From positions 906,001-970,000 of the forward strand of contig JAIQDT010000186.1 of the NCBI GenBank assembly GCA_021521415.1: a stretch of DNA of 64,000 nucleotides, written 5' to 3'. How positions within the stretch are numbered: the stretch's first letter is position 1; every line of letters begins with the position of its first letter. The stretch is from Bidens hawaiensis (taxonomy: Eukaryota > Streptophyta > Magnoliopsida > Asterales > Asteraceae). Below the pieces are notes generated by a model that worked only from the letters and a program-made list of their open reading frames with translations, was not told the DNA's origin and made no database searches. Position numbers and translations under genes: made by a program. Of this stretch, positions 46,403-59,300 are shown one piece after another.

Positions 46403-49400
46403 TGTTAATAATACGTTTCTGTTAACATCATAATCAAGGTTAGCTCAACTGAATCTGTATTCTTTTAGTTTATATTAATTGTATTCTAAGTAAATTTTGA
46501 GAAGATAAACATGATTTGTGGATTATTGCAGGAAAAAACATGATAGCAGCAAGCAAGCGAGTTCCCTTGGCTTCTTTTAATCCCTTCCGGTTTGACTTTT
46601 GATGATCATTTTTGCTATTAATATCCGATCAGATGGTCGTTAGCCTTTTAGTTTCTTTCTAAAAGACAAATGTGCATGTCATCTTTATATATTGTATAAT
46701 GTGTATGTAGCATACAATATTGTTTAAACAAAAAGGTACCGGCTTATAAGTAATTATGTCTACCAACAAATGCACATACAAGTTTTGTTAATGGTGTAAA
46801 CGAGTCATAACTACTTGATCATATCAAGGAATGTAGCTCAACTACTCAAGCATTCTCTTTGAAGATTTCTAGAGTTTTATTAACATCTGATTTCTGGTTA
46901 GTATTTCACCCAACACCCCCCCGGGCAACGCAGGGGGTCAAAATACTAGTTGTTTAATTTTGTATCGCGCTTTTATTAAAAGTTTATGGGAATAAATGCT
47001 TTTTTAAATCATTCAGCTAAGAGGTTCTATAATAAGAGGTTTCAAAAAATGATCTCAAAATTTTATTATTATTGTAATTACTATATTAAAATGTTTCTTA
47101 GACAACTTTTATGTCGTAAACTATACCAAATGGCTATATCGTACCGGAAACAATATGAACAGATACCGATTGAACAACGTTCTCTACAAGGAATACCACT
47201 TTTAGGGCAGACATGTGTCGCCCCTGAAGACCCAAAAATTGTCGCAAATTGATATTATCAGTAGCGGTGTAACATTTGTCATTTTAGGATTAACTTGTAT
47301 GTGTATTGTATCAAAAACCCGACCCGTTTTGATCTTTCGAATCCATTGTTATTATAAAATATTGGGTTTTATGTTACACAAGTGTCGGATCAAGAAAATA
47401 TCTTTTTCGGTGCGTTAAAACACCTCTTTATGAATAAAAACGACTTAAAACGAACTTCGGGGGCCTATTGTCACACCCCGACCAAAGGCGGCGAAATATG
47501 TCGAGGTGTAACGATTGCCCATAAGCGCATGACACTAATTTAAAGCGACAATATTTAACGAACTTATTTCATTTCACCACATCGAAAATGTCACATAACA
47601 ATATTCAAGAGATAGTCAACAACAAGATATAACAAAATATAGCAAAATCAAATATTGTTCATTTTTGCTAATAACTTAAAGGTCTTGACTTTCATTTCCT
47701 CAACAATCATCAAATCAACCTAGATGCAAACCTGTAACATTTCATAAAATAAAGTTTGTCAACACAAAAGTTGGCGAGCAATTCATAAGTTTGAACAATA
47801 GATATAGTATGAAAAGCCACAAAACTAGTATACAAAACCATAAATAATAGCTATAAACTTGGATAAAATAGTTATCGCTAACAAGTTAGCGACACCCAAC
47901 TATAAGGGGCTGCCAAATAGTTTAGGATTTTATAGTTATCGTTAATTGCATTACGTTAACGACACTTTGCCATGAGGGGTTGCCAAATGGTCTAGGATTT
48001 ATAGTTACGCCATCCAAAAGCGATAAACACGTAGTCAATTAAGCATAGAACACCAAATCGAGCAATTATTCAAGTAAAGTATACAACAACATTTGTGGTG
48101 TAAGACCCAAGTATAAACATTTAGTTTAGATAAGATGAAATGTCACCCCCAAAACAAAAGATAGAAAACAGGGTATGAAGTTACTCACGTTCAAGTAATA
48201 AACTTGAAAGATTGGTTATTTGAACATTTGCCGGAACGACGAGTTAACGTATGAAGCGTAAATAAAAGAAAGTCTTGGATTTAGAAAGGTTGTCTTGAAG
48301 ATCTTTAAATAAAATAATTGTTGCAAATAGTAAACAATTTAAAGTTCCAGGTTTAAAATGTAACTATTTAAGAATTTATAATAATAACCCTTTAAAATGT
48401 AAGTTTGCTCAAAACCAGGTTAACGTATCTAACCTTAATATTTAATTAACCTATGTTAAGTAATAAGGTGAGAAAATGCTAAATGCAAGTTTCTTTGAGA
48501 CAAAGATACTAAACCGGGTCTTTAACGAGTGTTCGGATTGTTGGTTCGGGTCTTGACAAATGGTCAAACCCAAAGTAAACTTTCCAAAATATTAATTATT
48601 ATGAGATAACTCATTAAAACATAATAACACTTAACCAAGTATGTAGATCTATTGTTTTAGAACTAACAACGTATGTTAAGCGAGTAAAAATCGGATTGGT
48701 TCTGTTTCCATCTCACAATATGTTCCTCGATGGTCTCCACATGTCCAAATATCATAGATCTTGTATAATAATTTATAAATGAGAAATAGTTAAGTTTTAC
48801 AACTAAAAAGTTAACAAGTCTTTTAAGCAAAAGTTTCGGTTTGGTTCGGTTTCCATCTCCCAACGAGTTCCTAGATGGATTCCACATGCTTAATATCAAA
48901 GAACTTGTAAAAATGATTTTAGAAACTCAAATATAGCATTAAACATGTTTAAACAACTATTTTAACAAAACTAGTAAGCAAAAGTTCGGTTCACGATTTG
49001 GACAATTTACGGTTAAACCGAGGTTAGTCTTTACAAACTCCCACCATGGAACTTCATAAATATGACAAACAAACTAAAAAAAACATAAGTTAAGCAAGGT
49101 AAATATGTGCAAACAAGTTATATAATTATTATATATATGTTGTACCACAAACTTTAGTAACAAAACAAAAATTAAAGAATGGTTCTTGTTATTAAGAAAC
49201 CTTGAAGAAATGGAGATATAATCTTTGTTTGGGAGAGAAAATAAGTGAATGAGCAACCTTAAAATAAGTGAAATACACTTGTATTTATAGGCCAAGAGTG
49301 TAGAGAAAGGCTTGAGAGGGTGGCAAGGCTCCACCAATAGAATCTCATGCAAAAATGTCCATTGGTTGTTTTTGAATTAAAGTAAAACCATTAATTACAA

Positions 49401-49928
49401 TAAACTAATTAAAATACTTAATAGAAATCTGAAAATTATAGTTAATAAAAATATTTATGGGATTAATTTTTGGCAACTTTGGTCCTTGAAGTTTGTTTTA
49501 GGTCGTTTTGAGTATGGAATAAGTGTTTTGAACACTGTTAAGGGCCTTAAAAGAAAACGACAAAGTTTGGAACATGATTATAACTAAAAATACACTATTT
49601 TATTAATATCAAAGGATCCGGAAAGCAAAATAGGTCGGTTTTACAATACAACTACGAATACAAATCGAACCGAAAATGACAAATGTCACACCTAAATCGC
49701 ATGTTATCAAAAGATGGAACCCCCCTAACTACGCCGCGCCGCGCGACCACTTCCTCCTTTGAGGCCGCGCAATGCCTAGCCAGGCATGCAGATCAATTTC
49801 GTTTATTGTTTGTTGTTTTGTGCATTGTTGACCATTTTAACCTATCACATGCAACTTTACCCCTTATGAATGAAACATATTTCTACCATTATATAAACAA
49901 TGTCCCTTGCACCATTTTTGATTGCTCA

Positions 49929-52082
49929 TGTAACAACTCGGTCTCTCAAAACTAATATTTATTAATTTAACCCAACCCGTTTTTATATTCGGGAACTTTT
50001 ACCGGTAAAAATTATCACGTCTGTCGAGTATCTATTATTTTATTCGTTTATTATATAATAAATAACTATGGTTTATCTACATATTAAGCCATACCCTAAA
50101 CTTTAATCTCAATATGTTCCCACTTCCATTGTACAAGGACTGTTTTGCAAAATCTGCATACCATAACCCAATAACCCGTTAACCCATGTTCAAACCTGAC
50201 CCATATAAAAACCGGATACCCAATTAGGATTTCTTGTTGCTTAATTGTCGCCATAATCAGGGAAACTGAATCAATATACACGTTATACCTACCTTAACGC
50301 GTTCACCGACACAAGTGATTAGGAAACTTGATCACAATCGATTCGTATTAACATATTAAGTAAACCGTCTTCGCTTATTGGGTATTATACACCTATAGAT
50401 CATTATAACGCAATTAATCCATCGTACACGATCCTCTACTCGTCGCCTACCATAACCATCTGTCCAATTTGATTATCGCAGCCGCATTGATGTCCGTTCA
50501 GGTCTAGTTCGTGCCGTACATATATCGCTTTAATTAGCCCTCTTATAATCATTCTATCAGGTAATTGTTTCATGTAAACAGTTCGTTTTTGTTCTATAAT
50601 CATAAACCCTAAGTTTAATTTAACCGAACCTTAACAGATTATCGGATTTTGATTTCTAGGGTTCATTAGGGGTGTTGGTTTAACTGATCTGATATTGATA
50701 AATTTTCTAAACTGATCTTAAACAACTTGCACACCCAGCTCAGTTGGCCAGGTTTGTGTGGGTGTTTTACAACTGATGCCAATGGCACGAGTTCGAGTCC
50801 CGGCCGTGGCTGATCCTTTTTATTAATTTTGTTTAAATTGTGTTATGATCCAAAAGGTTTCATTAATTTATTATAGTTTATATTAATTATTAAATAAACG
50901 TTATACTATTAAACCGACATATAAAATCGATCACTTTTTTTCCCAAATTTGGTTACGCGCGATATATATATATAATATGTATATATTAAAATATGTATAT
51001 AGATTATTATAAGAATTTATAAAGGTTTTGTTTTATATAAATTATTTATTATCTATTAATTTTTATTTACCATACTAATTTAAAGGAAATCTTTATTAAC
51101 TAATAAAAATGCATATAAATACATTAAACGTATTTATAGTTTTAAAACCTTTAAAACAAACCTTCTATATATAAGCTATAAAGATTTACAAATATTTATT
51201 TAAGTATTTTATATAATTAAAGCATATTATAAAACTTTGATAATAAAATTAATAATAAATTTATTAATATTTAACTTTCGTAAGGATATGCTCAATCATC
51301 AATTCCCGATTCTCAATCTAGTTCTAGATTCGCCAATTAAATTATAGTTATTTATTCCGCAACTATTCATTATTAGGTTTTCTCGTCGGTATTCCTGAAG
51401 AGCGTGATTTCCACAATAATCATTCTTAATATTCCATTCACCTTTGCTCGTCTATTTGAGGTGAGTACCACATTCCCCTATTTTACCGCTTTCAATGTTT
51501 TGGGGACATATGCGTAAATATACTTTTCATATATATACTTATACACAAAACTGCAACTTTGTCTTATGTGTTAACAACTTATACCTTACTTGTTTACGTG
51601 CTTACTTGCTTTGTATGCTTCCGCATTCGGAGAGGTCCAACATAATCTCAGTCAGTATGATCATACGCCAGTCGTTATAGCCTTGTGCTTCTCGACATCT
51701 CAGTTATACTTTATACTTTCTCATTTGGTTAATTTGTTATTCTCATATGACTTGTTGCTAATACTTATTTTTATACTATACTATATGTACACTTAAACTA
51801 GTGTGTTGCTCACTCAACATGTGTTGTTGACAAAACTTTATTTTATACGCATATGCATGTTGGTGAAGACTTAGTGAAAAATTTAGCTAGAAGAATATTT
51901 TAATCAAGAAATATAAAATTTGTATTGTTGTATGAATTATGTACTTGTTTGTATTTGATTTATTTGATAATTGAATTCAATTAATAGATATTGTCATTTA
52001 AATATTGTGCATGATAGTAACCTTGAGAGCTGTGACAATTAGTTCGCGCCCCAGCATTTCCGCCGTAGGTTGGGGTGTGACA
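49929..52082 (+). mobile_element. Solo LTR (2154 bp) with GCTCA target duplication
   Basis: Starts TGTAACAACTCGG and ends GGTTGGGGTGTGACA. A perfect 5-bp duplication GCTCA flanks it (49924-49928 and 52083-52087). It shares its end and internal motifs (GGGGACATATGCGTAA, GTATGATCATACG, CTCAACATGTGTTGTTG) with the LTR at 2484-5577. No internal region remains, which fits LTR-LTR recombination. Confidence 0.85.
50733..50812 (+). ncRNA. tRNA-like sequence with A and B boxes inside the solo LTR
   Basis: GCTCAGTTGG and GAGTTCGAGTCCC about 55 bases apart resemble RNA polymerase III internal promoter boxes, and a T-run follows near 50817. The T-arm stem does not pair well and no acceptor stem was found, so this is not a functional tRNA gene. 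It may be a SINE head or a tRNA-derived patch. Confidence 0.35.
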
Positions 52083-54523
52083 GCTCATCTTCTCCAAAAT
52101 CTCTCCCAACCTAAGATCCAAGTGTCCATCTTCAACCCCTTATTAGTTTGACTACTTAAGTTCAAACAATGCTAACCTTGTTCTAACTAATTCTTATTAT
52201 CCTAAAGTTTGATGTTACAACATATATATAATATACACCCCTTGCTTCCTTCGGCTTTCATTTCTCCGTTCATGGTCGGTTGAAGTGTTGTGCTACAAGG
52301 CAAGGCTACATCGAGGACTATTATAGCCCTTGATTTATGCTTTAATTCATACTTTAGTTTATGCTTTAATTTTGTTTATGCTTATCAATATTGTTTAGTC
52401 CTTACTTGCTCTTAGTTTCCAAATCATTTTTAATAGTTCAGTGTATTGGGTATTTGGCCACCATTTCCGGTTTCAACCCGAGTCAAGAGCCGAACCAAAA
52501 CCGAACTTTTGTTTAATACTTTATAGTTAACATATTGTATGAAAGATTTGAGTATTATTATTTTTAAGTTTATTTTAATGAGTTCTATGGTATTGGACAT
52601 GTGGCAACCATCCTCGGTTTTATTCCGAGTCAAGGACCGAACCAAAACCAAACTCTTGTTTAAATGCTTTATATTTAAATTTATTTATTAATATGTTACA
52701 AGCAAGATTTGTGTATTATAATTTCTAAATTCATTTTAATAAGTTCTATGGTATTGAGTATGTGGCAACATCCTCGGTTTTATTCCGAGTCAAGGACCGA
52801 ACCAAGACCGAACTAAACCGAGTTCACTCACTTAAGACACACTAGTGTGTTTTGAGCCACCGAATCTCATATTATCTCTAAAACTATTTTATAAACTAAT
52901 TTTAAATTGTTTTCTCAAAAAACTTGGTATGATGAATCTAACTTGATCTTATAACAAGTTTGGATCGACAAAACCAAACACTCGCTTAACGGAGGTCGAA
53001 GTTCTTCTTTACACACTTGGTTAAGCTTCTTTTGATTTCATTGAGTTATCTCATAAAATTTTAGAATCTCGGCTTCGAGATTGATCAATTATCAGAACTC
53101 GAACCGACAAATCCGAACACTCGTAAAGTCCCCTTTTGGTATCTATTTAACTTTGCAATATTGCAATTATGCCCAGATAATTACTTAAAAAATGTTAAGT
53201 AAAAACTAATAAACTGAATACCGGAACCCGACTTCGAGTAAACTTACTTTTCAAAAATCATTACTTTAATTCCTTATGTAACAAAGGTTAAGTACATTTC
53301 AGCAACCGTTTTCACTTTTATACCTTGGGGGTAGCATGCATACTTATTCAAAACAAGAATGATTTATAACACTCGATCCTCAAACCACAAACTTTAGGGT
53401 GTATGATACTCGAATACTTGCTCTATTGTGTGCTATATGTTTCATATGATTTACGTGCATGAGTGTTTATTTTATGTTGTTGTGGAACACAATAAGTATG
53501 ATCATACGCACCCCTAACTACTTAGCCTTGTGCAAGTAGCATAGGGCATCACTATCCGAGTATGTCGGTTGTTACCGGTTAGAAAGCATCCTCAATTACA
53601 TATGTTTTATATACCACGATTGATGCTTTTATTTATAGTCTCATATACGTTTGTGGATTTCGCTCATATTATACATACTTAAAACTATGAAATTGCTCAC
53701 CAACATACGTGTTGACAAATATTATTTTATACATTATTACAGGTTTGATTATTACTTGATTTGGAGTTTGAAGATACTATTTTATTTGATACCGCTAGGT
53801 TATTAGAAGAATGAACAATTTATTTCTTATGTTGATGTTATTTTGTATGAACAAGTTGTGTTATTTGGTTGATTGAATGAAACGAATGAATTGTTTAAAT
53901 ATTGTCACTTTAATAGTGTCCTGTGTTCATGGGCAATACGTTGCACCCCGGCATGTTCTGCCGCCTTTGGTCGGGGTGTGACAAGCGGTGTGAACATTCT
54001 TTTTTTTATCTTCAATTTGTAAAATATACTTAATTTCTTTTTAAAAATTGGTTTATAAAATTTGAAATATACAGTTGTGACATAATAGTTTTAAAAAAAT
54101 ATTTTTTGCATTTTCAGATGCATTTAATTATTTGGATCAATTTTGATGGAAAAATATTTTAAATATGTTTTCCTCGTTGGCATGATATATTAAACAATTA
54201 TCATTCATGTATAATTTCTTATTCATGTTTTATATATTTTACGTTTACTTTTTACATATTTTGTATGATATATAACAAACATAAATAGAAAACATAACTA
54301 TATATTTTGATGTAATAACTTTTAAACATTACTAGCCATTTAATTTTATAGCTTTAATATTATTGATATTCTTTAATAACAATTACTTTTATCCATTAAA
54401 ATTAGGAGTGAGAAAATATAAGATTCCAATAAAACAACTATTTTGATAAATAAGTTTCGAAACACCTATTTTGGTAAATATTTTTCCATTCACCCTATTT
54501 TGGTAAAAAGCTCGATTATATCC

Positions 54524-56040
54524 TATACTTGCATCTTTAATACAAAATACTTGTGTACATAAAAAGACTATGATTTGTAATCTTATATATATAATTTTAT
54601 CTTTTATCTTATATATGCAATTTTATTGGGGGCTGGTGCCCGACATGATGTTTAAATGAACCTTTCACGTGACAATCGTGCCACGTCGGACCCTCATGTG
54701 ATGCCGCCAAAACCACACCACATGGCCTTATCAAAAAACTGAAATTAAAAGAGCTTTCACGTTTAATATACTGGCTTTTTAAAAAATACCAATGAATAAA
54801 TAAGTTATTTTCAAAATCAATCCTAAATATACCGGTATACATGCCATATGAATAAAAGAACAATTTTACAAACAAATCAAATAATTAATGAAACGTCACA
54901 AAACAAATCAAATAATCAATGAAACATCACAACCATAGTTTTAGACTTGCTATGCACGTAATTATAAAAGTATACCTTTTTTCAATCAAAAGAAAATTTT
55001 TATATATAATGTTAAGAATATAACAGTTTTATCCAATTAAATGGTTTCCTAATTCCTATATAAGTGGCTCTAGATTAACGATCTTTTAACTTTACTTTAG
55101 ATAAACCAATACTCTAAATTAGATTGTTAAACTAAAAGATTTCAATTCTCTTTACACGGACAAATTATCATGTCTCTAATCTTTCCCCAAAATATAAAAT
55201 AAATGTTTATGTTCACATCAGAAGTAAGCAATAAGCATAACATTTCAAATATGTATGGGCAGGTTCGGAGCTAAAACCGAACCAAATCCGAAATGCTGGA
55301 TTATGAGTTTTTGCAAAATCAAGATCTATGTTTTTTCCATTTTGAATATTTTAAGCTGAGAAAAAAGTTAATAATTAATTTTGATAAAATATTTTTTATT
55401 AGTTAATAATTAACTGATTGTTATGTAATTATTTAAACTACTTAAATTCAAAATAAAAATAAATAATTTTTTTGTTCAGTTTAGGTTTTCAATTTTAGTG
55501 ATATACACAACAAAGTTAAGGGATGATTTTCCATAATAATACATAATAAGAAATATGATCAAATACATTTTATTGTTAATATGAAAATAGTGAGAACCAA
55601 TTTGTTGTTATGATTAGGTTTATTTTTATAGGTGTTTGTTGCTATTTTTTGTTCGTATTTGCTAATTTTCAATAATGAGACGTTATAAGTATTTGCTTAT
55701 TTATAATTTGTTGTTATTATTAGATGTTTTCTTTTGCTGTTATAAATATTTGTTGGTATATGATGTTATTATTTTGTTTTTTATTTTGATTCTTTTGTAG
55801 TAGTTTTTATGTTTTTTTCTTTGTTATTATAAGTTATTGTTTATGTAGATTGGTACTGTAGTTGGTATTATTTCTTACGTTCGTATTTTTAAATAAATTG
55901 ACATTATTTTCTACGTACTTATGTTAAGATGAAAATGTACATGAAACTTCTCCTGGATAATAATTAACAAATATATAAAGTTTTTCTATTTTTAGAAGGG
56001 AATAAACAATATATTTTCTTCCACATATAAATATTATTAT
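54524..56040. other. AT-rich intergenic region upstream of the IF-2 gene
   Basis: Long AT-rich stretch, no gene recognised. Short inverted motifs near 54630-54720 (CACGTGAC and GCCACGT) may be remnants of a small transposon. Confidence 0.35.
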
Positions 56041-56141
56041 TCACACACCGGCGTTATTCATCTCACCCTTCACCGACCACCGATCTCCGCCACTCCATTG
56101 ACGCTAAAAAATAGGCCTAAACCCTAGTCAATATCATTTGC
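56041..56141 (+). other. Probable 5' UTR exon of the IF-2 gene
   Basis: A CA/CT-rich segment ends at ...CATTTGCAG, followed by GTAATTTATTT. A likely 3' splice site (GTCAGCTTGCAG) lies at about 56317-56328, just before the coding start. The upstream limit is a guess. Confidence 0.45.
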
Positions 56142-56351
56142 AGGTAATTTATTTATCATACTCATACCCTTTACTTCTTCCAAATATATATTAATTTTAT
56201 CTCTTTCACTTTCATACCCATTTTTTCAAACCCTGATCTAATTAGGTTTTGGGTATTTTTTAATTTTAATTTAATTTTATACACACAATTTAATGCTAAT
56301 GTAACCCTTTTTTTGTCAGCTTGCAGAATTTGTGTTTTTTAATACTTATGA

Positions 56352-59300
56352 ATGGCGTGGAGGGAGATTGGGAGAAAGGTTAGTCTTTTATTCTCCGGTT
56401 AGTGTTTGTAATAAGAGGATGCACACCAGGTGTTTGATAAAATGTCAAGCTCAAAGCTTTTCTTGATTTTTCTTTAGATTGTGTTTTAATGATCTCTAAA
56501 TGTGGTCATAAGTTTAGATGACATGGAAATTGTGTTTTGGATAGTCTTAAAATCTGATTCTTGACGAGTCTTGATGTGTTCGGCGGTGGAATAGGGACCA
56601 CTGATTAATCGATTTAAATTTATATGTGAATTTCCAAAAAAAATACATATATATGTACCAAGTTTTATATATAAAGTTTTCAATTTTGATCGATTTTGAT
56701 CAAATAAGGAAATCAGCGACTAGTCGGTGAGGTACCAACTAGCGATTAGGGGATAAACCATGGCCTTATGTAAAACTCAGTTACTCAAATGAACCATATG
56801 CTTTTGTTAAGTCTTGTTCAAAGGAAAATGAACAAATTAAGCGGCTTAAGTTATAATTAGTGGATTAAATTATTAATGCAATATGACTCGCACTTTCTGA
56901 GCAGAGCATGCGTGCTAGTGTTTCAAGGATTTTGACTTCAAAAGCGCTTAGACACACTGATTTGAGCTCAAGTTTGCTTTCATCTACAGTTGGACGGATT
57001 AGAGGTAATTAAAAGTTTGATATGAAGTTATGCAGTTACTTGTTCTCGTCTGTCTTAAATTTACGTCAAATACTCATTTAATGCAGGGTATGCCAGCAAC
57101 TCATCTTTACTTGGTGTTGAAACTTCAACTTTCTTGAAAAACAGATTCTTAATAAGGTAACTTTTAGTTGTGTAAGATAAACGGTCAATGTTATTATTGT
57201 TGTACTTAAATCTTAAACTTTTGTAGGCAATTTCATGCTAGCGCACAACTACTTTACAAAGGAAAGGAAGATGATATAGTTGGTCTACAGAAACAGAAGA
57301 AAGGGAAGTTTAAAAAGAAACCTGCAAAGACATCGCCTCCTGTTGATGCTCCATACGTGCCACCAAATTTACAAAAGAACGGGAAAACTTGTTCAGATAA
57401 AACTGTTGAAATATTTGAAGGAATCACAACTTTAGAGCTTGCAAAACGATGCGGTCAATCAGTTGCTTCTTTGCAAAATATTCTTGTAAATGTTGGGGAA
57501 AAAGTCGGGTCAGAGTTTGACCCGTTGGGCATTGACATTGCTGAACTAATTACAATGGTATTTAATTATTTATTTTTCTTTCATAGGTTATTCTTTCATT
57601 GTTACAATGTTATGTTAACACTATGTTCTCAGTATTGCATTCGAAATGACTAAAATACCCTTAACCCAAGCCGTTTTTTGGAAAAATTAGCGGCCATTCA
57701 TTTCAAAAACCATTTGTGTTACACTTTAGAAATATTTGTCCTTAAGGGTAATGTAGTCATTTCACGTGCACTTAACTGGAAAAAACAATCATTTATTTCA
57801 AGGACCATCCGTGTTACGCTGTAGAAACACCGGGGGGCATACATGTAATTTTTGAACTTAAGGACCAAACTTGCAGTTTGGGCAAACCACGGATATATTT
57901 TAATTTATTGTTTTAATCGATAAATTGCAGGAAATTGGAGTAAACGTTAAGAGGCTCTATTCATATGAAGGTTCCATAGTTCTTCCACGTGCACCCGTTG
58001 TAACCGTCATGGGTCACGTTGACCATGGTAAAACGTCTCTTTTAGATGCCCTCCGCCAGACGTCAGTTGCCGCCAAGGAAGCTGGCGGCATAACCCAACA
58101 TCTCGGTGCATTCGTTGTCGGCATGCCGTCTGGCGCGTCCATAACCTTTCTGGACACCCCAGGCCACGCAGCTTTCAGTGCCATGCGGGCCCGGGGTGCG
58201 GCTGTCACCGACATAGTGGTACTAGTTGTGGCGGCCGATGATGGTGTCATGCCACAAACACTCGAAGCTATGACACATGCCAGGTTAGCAGACGTCCTGA
58301 TAGTTGTAGCTATTAACAAATGTGACAAACCTGCATCTGACCCGGAACGGATCAAAGTTCAACTTGCCTCACACGGGTTACCGCTTGAAGAAATGGGTGG
58401 AGATGTTCAAGTGGTTGAAGTATCCGCAGTTACTAAACAAGGGCTCGATAAGCTTGAAGAGGCGTTGCTTCTTCAAGCCGAGTTAATGGAGTTAAAAGCG
58501 CGTGTAGATGGGACGGCTCAAGCTTACGTGGTGGAAGCGAGACTAGACCATGGGCGGGGGCCTTTGGTGACGGCTTTGGTCAAAGCGGGGACGATAGTTT
58601 GTGGTCAACATGTGGCTGTTGGGTCCGAGTGGGGGAAGATACGGGCGATTAGGGATATGTCTGGGAAGCTAACGGATCGGGCCACGCCTGCAATGCCGGT
58701 GGAGATTGAAGGGCTTAAAGGTTTACCAATGGCCGGTGATGATATTACGGTTGTGGATTGTGAAGAGCGGGCGCGGATGCTGAGTGCGGGAAGGAAGAAA
58801 AAGATGGAGCAAGATAGATTAAGGAAGCTATATGAAGAAAGCCTCTCAGTTGAAGAAAAGAAGAAGAGAAAAGAAGAAGAAAAGAAGAAAAAGGAAGAAG
58901 ACAAGATTAAGAGAAAGGAAGAAAAAATGAAGAAGAAATGGGAAGAGCATGGTCCTGATTCTGAAGAAACGGACGAGGAGGAGGAAGAGGATGAAGAGGA
59001 GGAGGAGGTTCAACGCGTTGAAATGCCGATTATTGTAAAAGGCGATGTTCAAGGGACGGTTCAAGCGGTTACCGATTCACTTAAAAGTTTGAATAGTCCT
59101 CAGGTATCTCACATATTTTTAAAAACTAATCTACTCTGCCTTATATAATATCTATTAGTACATTTAATTCATTTTGTTTTTACCTTAATTAGGTATTTGT
59201 TAATATTATCCATGTTGGAGTTGGAGCAATTTGTCAGTCTGATCTCGACTTGGCACAAGCTACCGGTGCGTGTATTGTTGGGTTTAACGTGCGGACCCCA

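Larger units (their letters stand above)
47469..53983. mobile_element. Large foldback element with LTR-related arms
   Basis: The ends are inverted copies: TGTCACACCCCGACCAAAGG at the left and its complement at the right. Similarity continues along arms of about 1.7-1.8 kb (left about 47469-49300, right about 52240-53983). Matching marks include the GTGTTGACAAA block (47758 and 53705), ACGAGTGTTCGGATT (48530 and 53110) and the ACATGTGG-ACCATC block (48730 and 52595). The right arm also resembles the 3' part of the TGTAACA...TGTGACA LTR family. No clear target duplication was seen. A solo LTR at 49929-52082 is inserted in the loop. Confidence 0.65.
44527..54523. mobile_element. MULE-like element with about 150-bp inverted ends, heavily nested
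   Basis: 44527-44678 (GATTATATCCGAG ... ATTTACCAAAATAAG ... GGATAAAAGTAATT) pairs with the reverse complement of 54377-54523 (GGATATAATCGAG ... ATTTACCAAAATAGG ... GGATAAAAGTAATT) at roughly 80% identity. ACCAAAATAGG-rich long inverted ends are common in plant Mutator-like elements. No 9-bp target duplication was found. Removing the nested foldback at 47469-53983 leaves about 3.5 kb holding gene-like fragments but no transposase. Confidence 0.5.
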
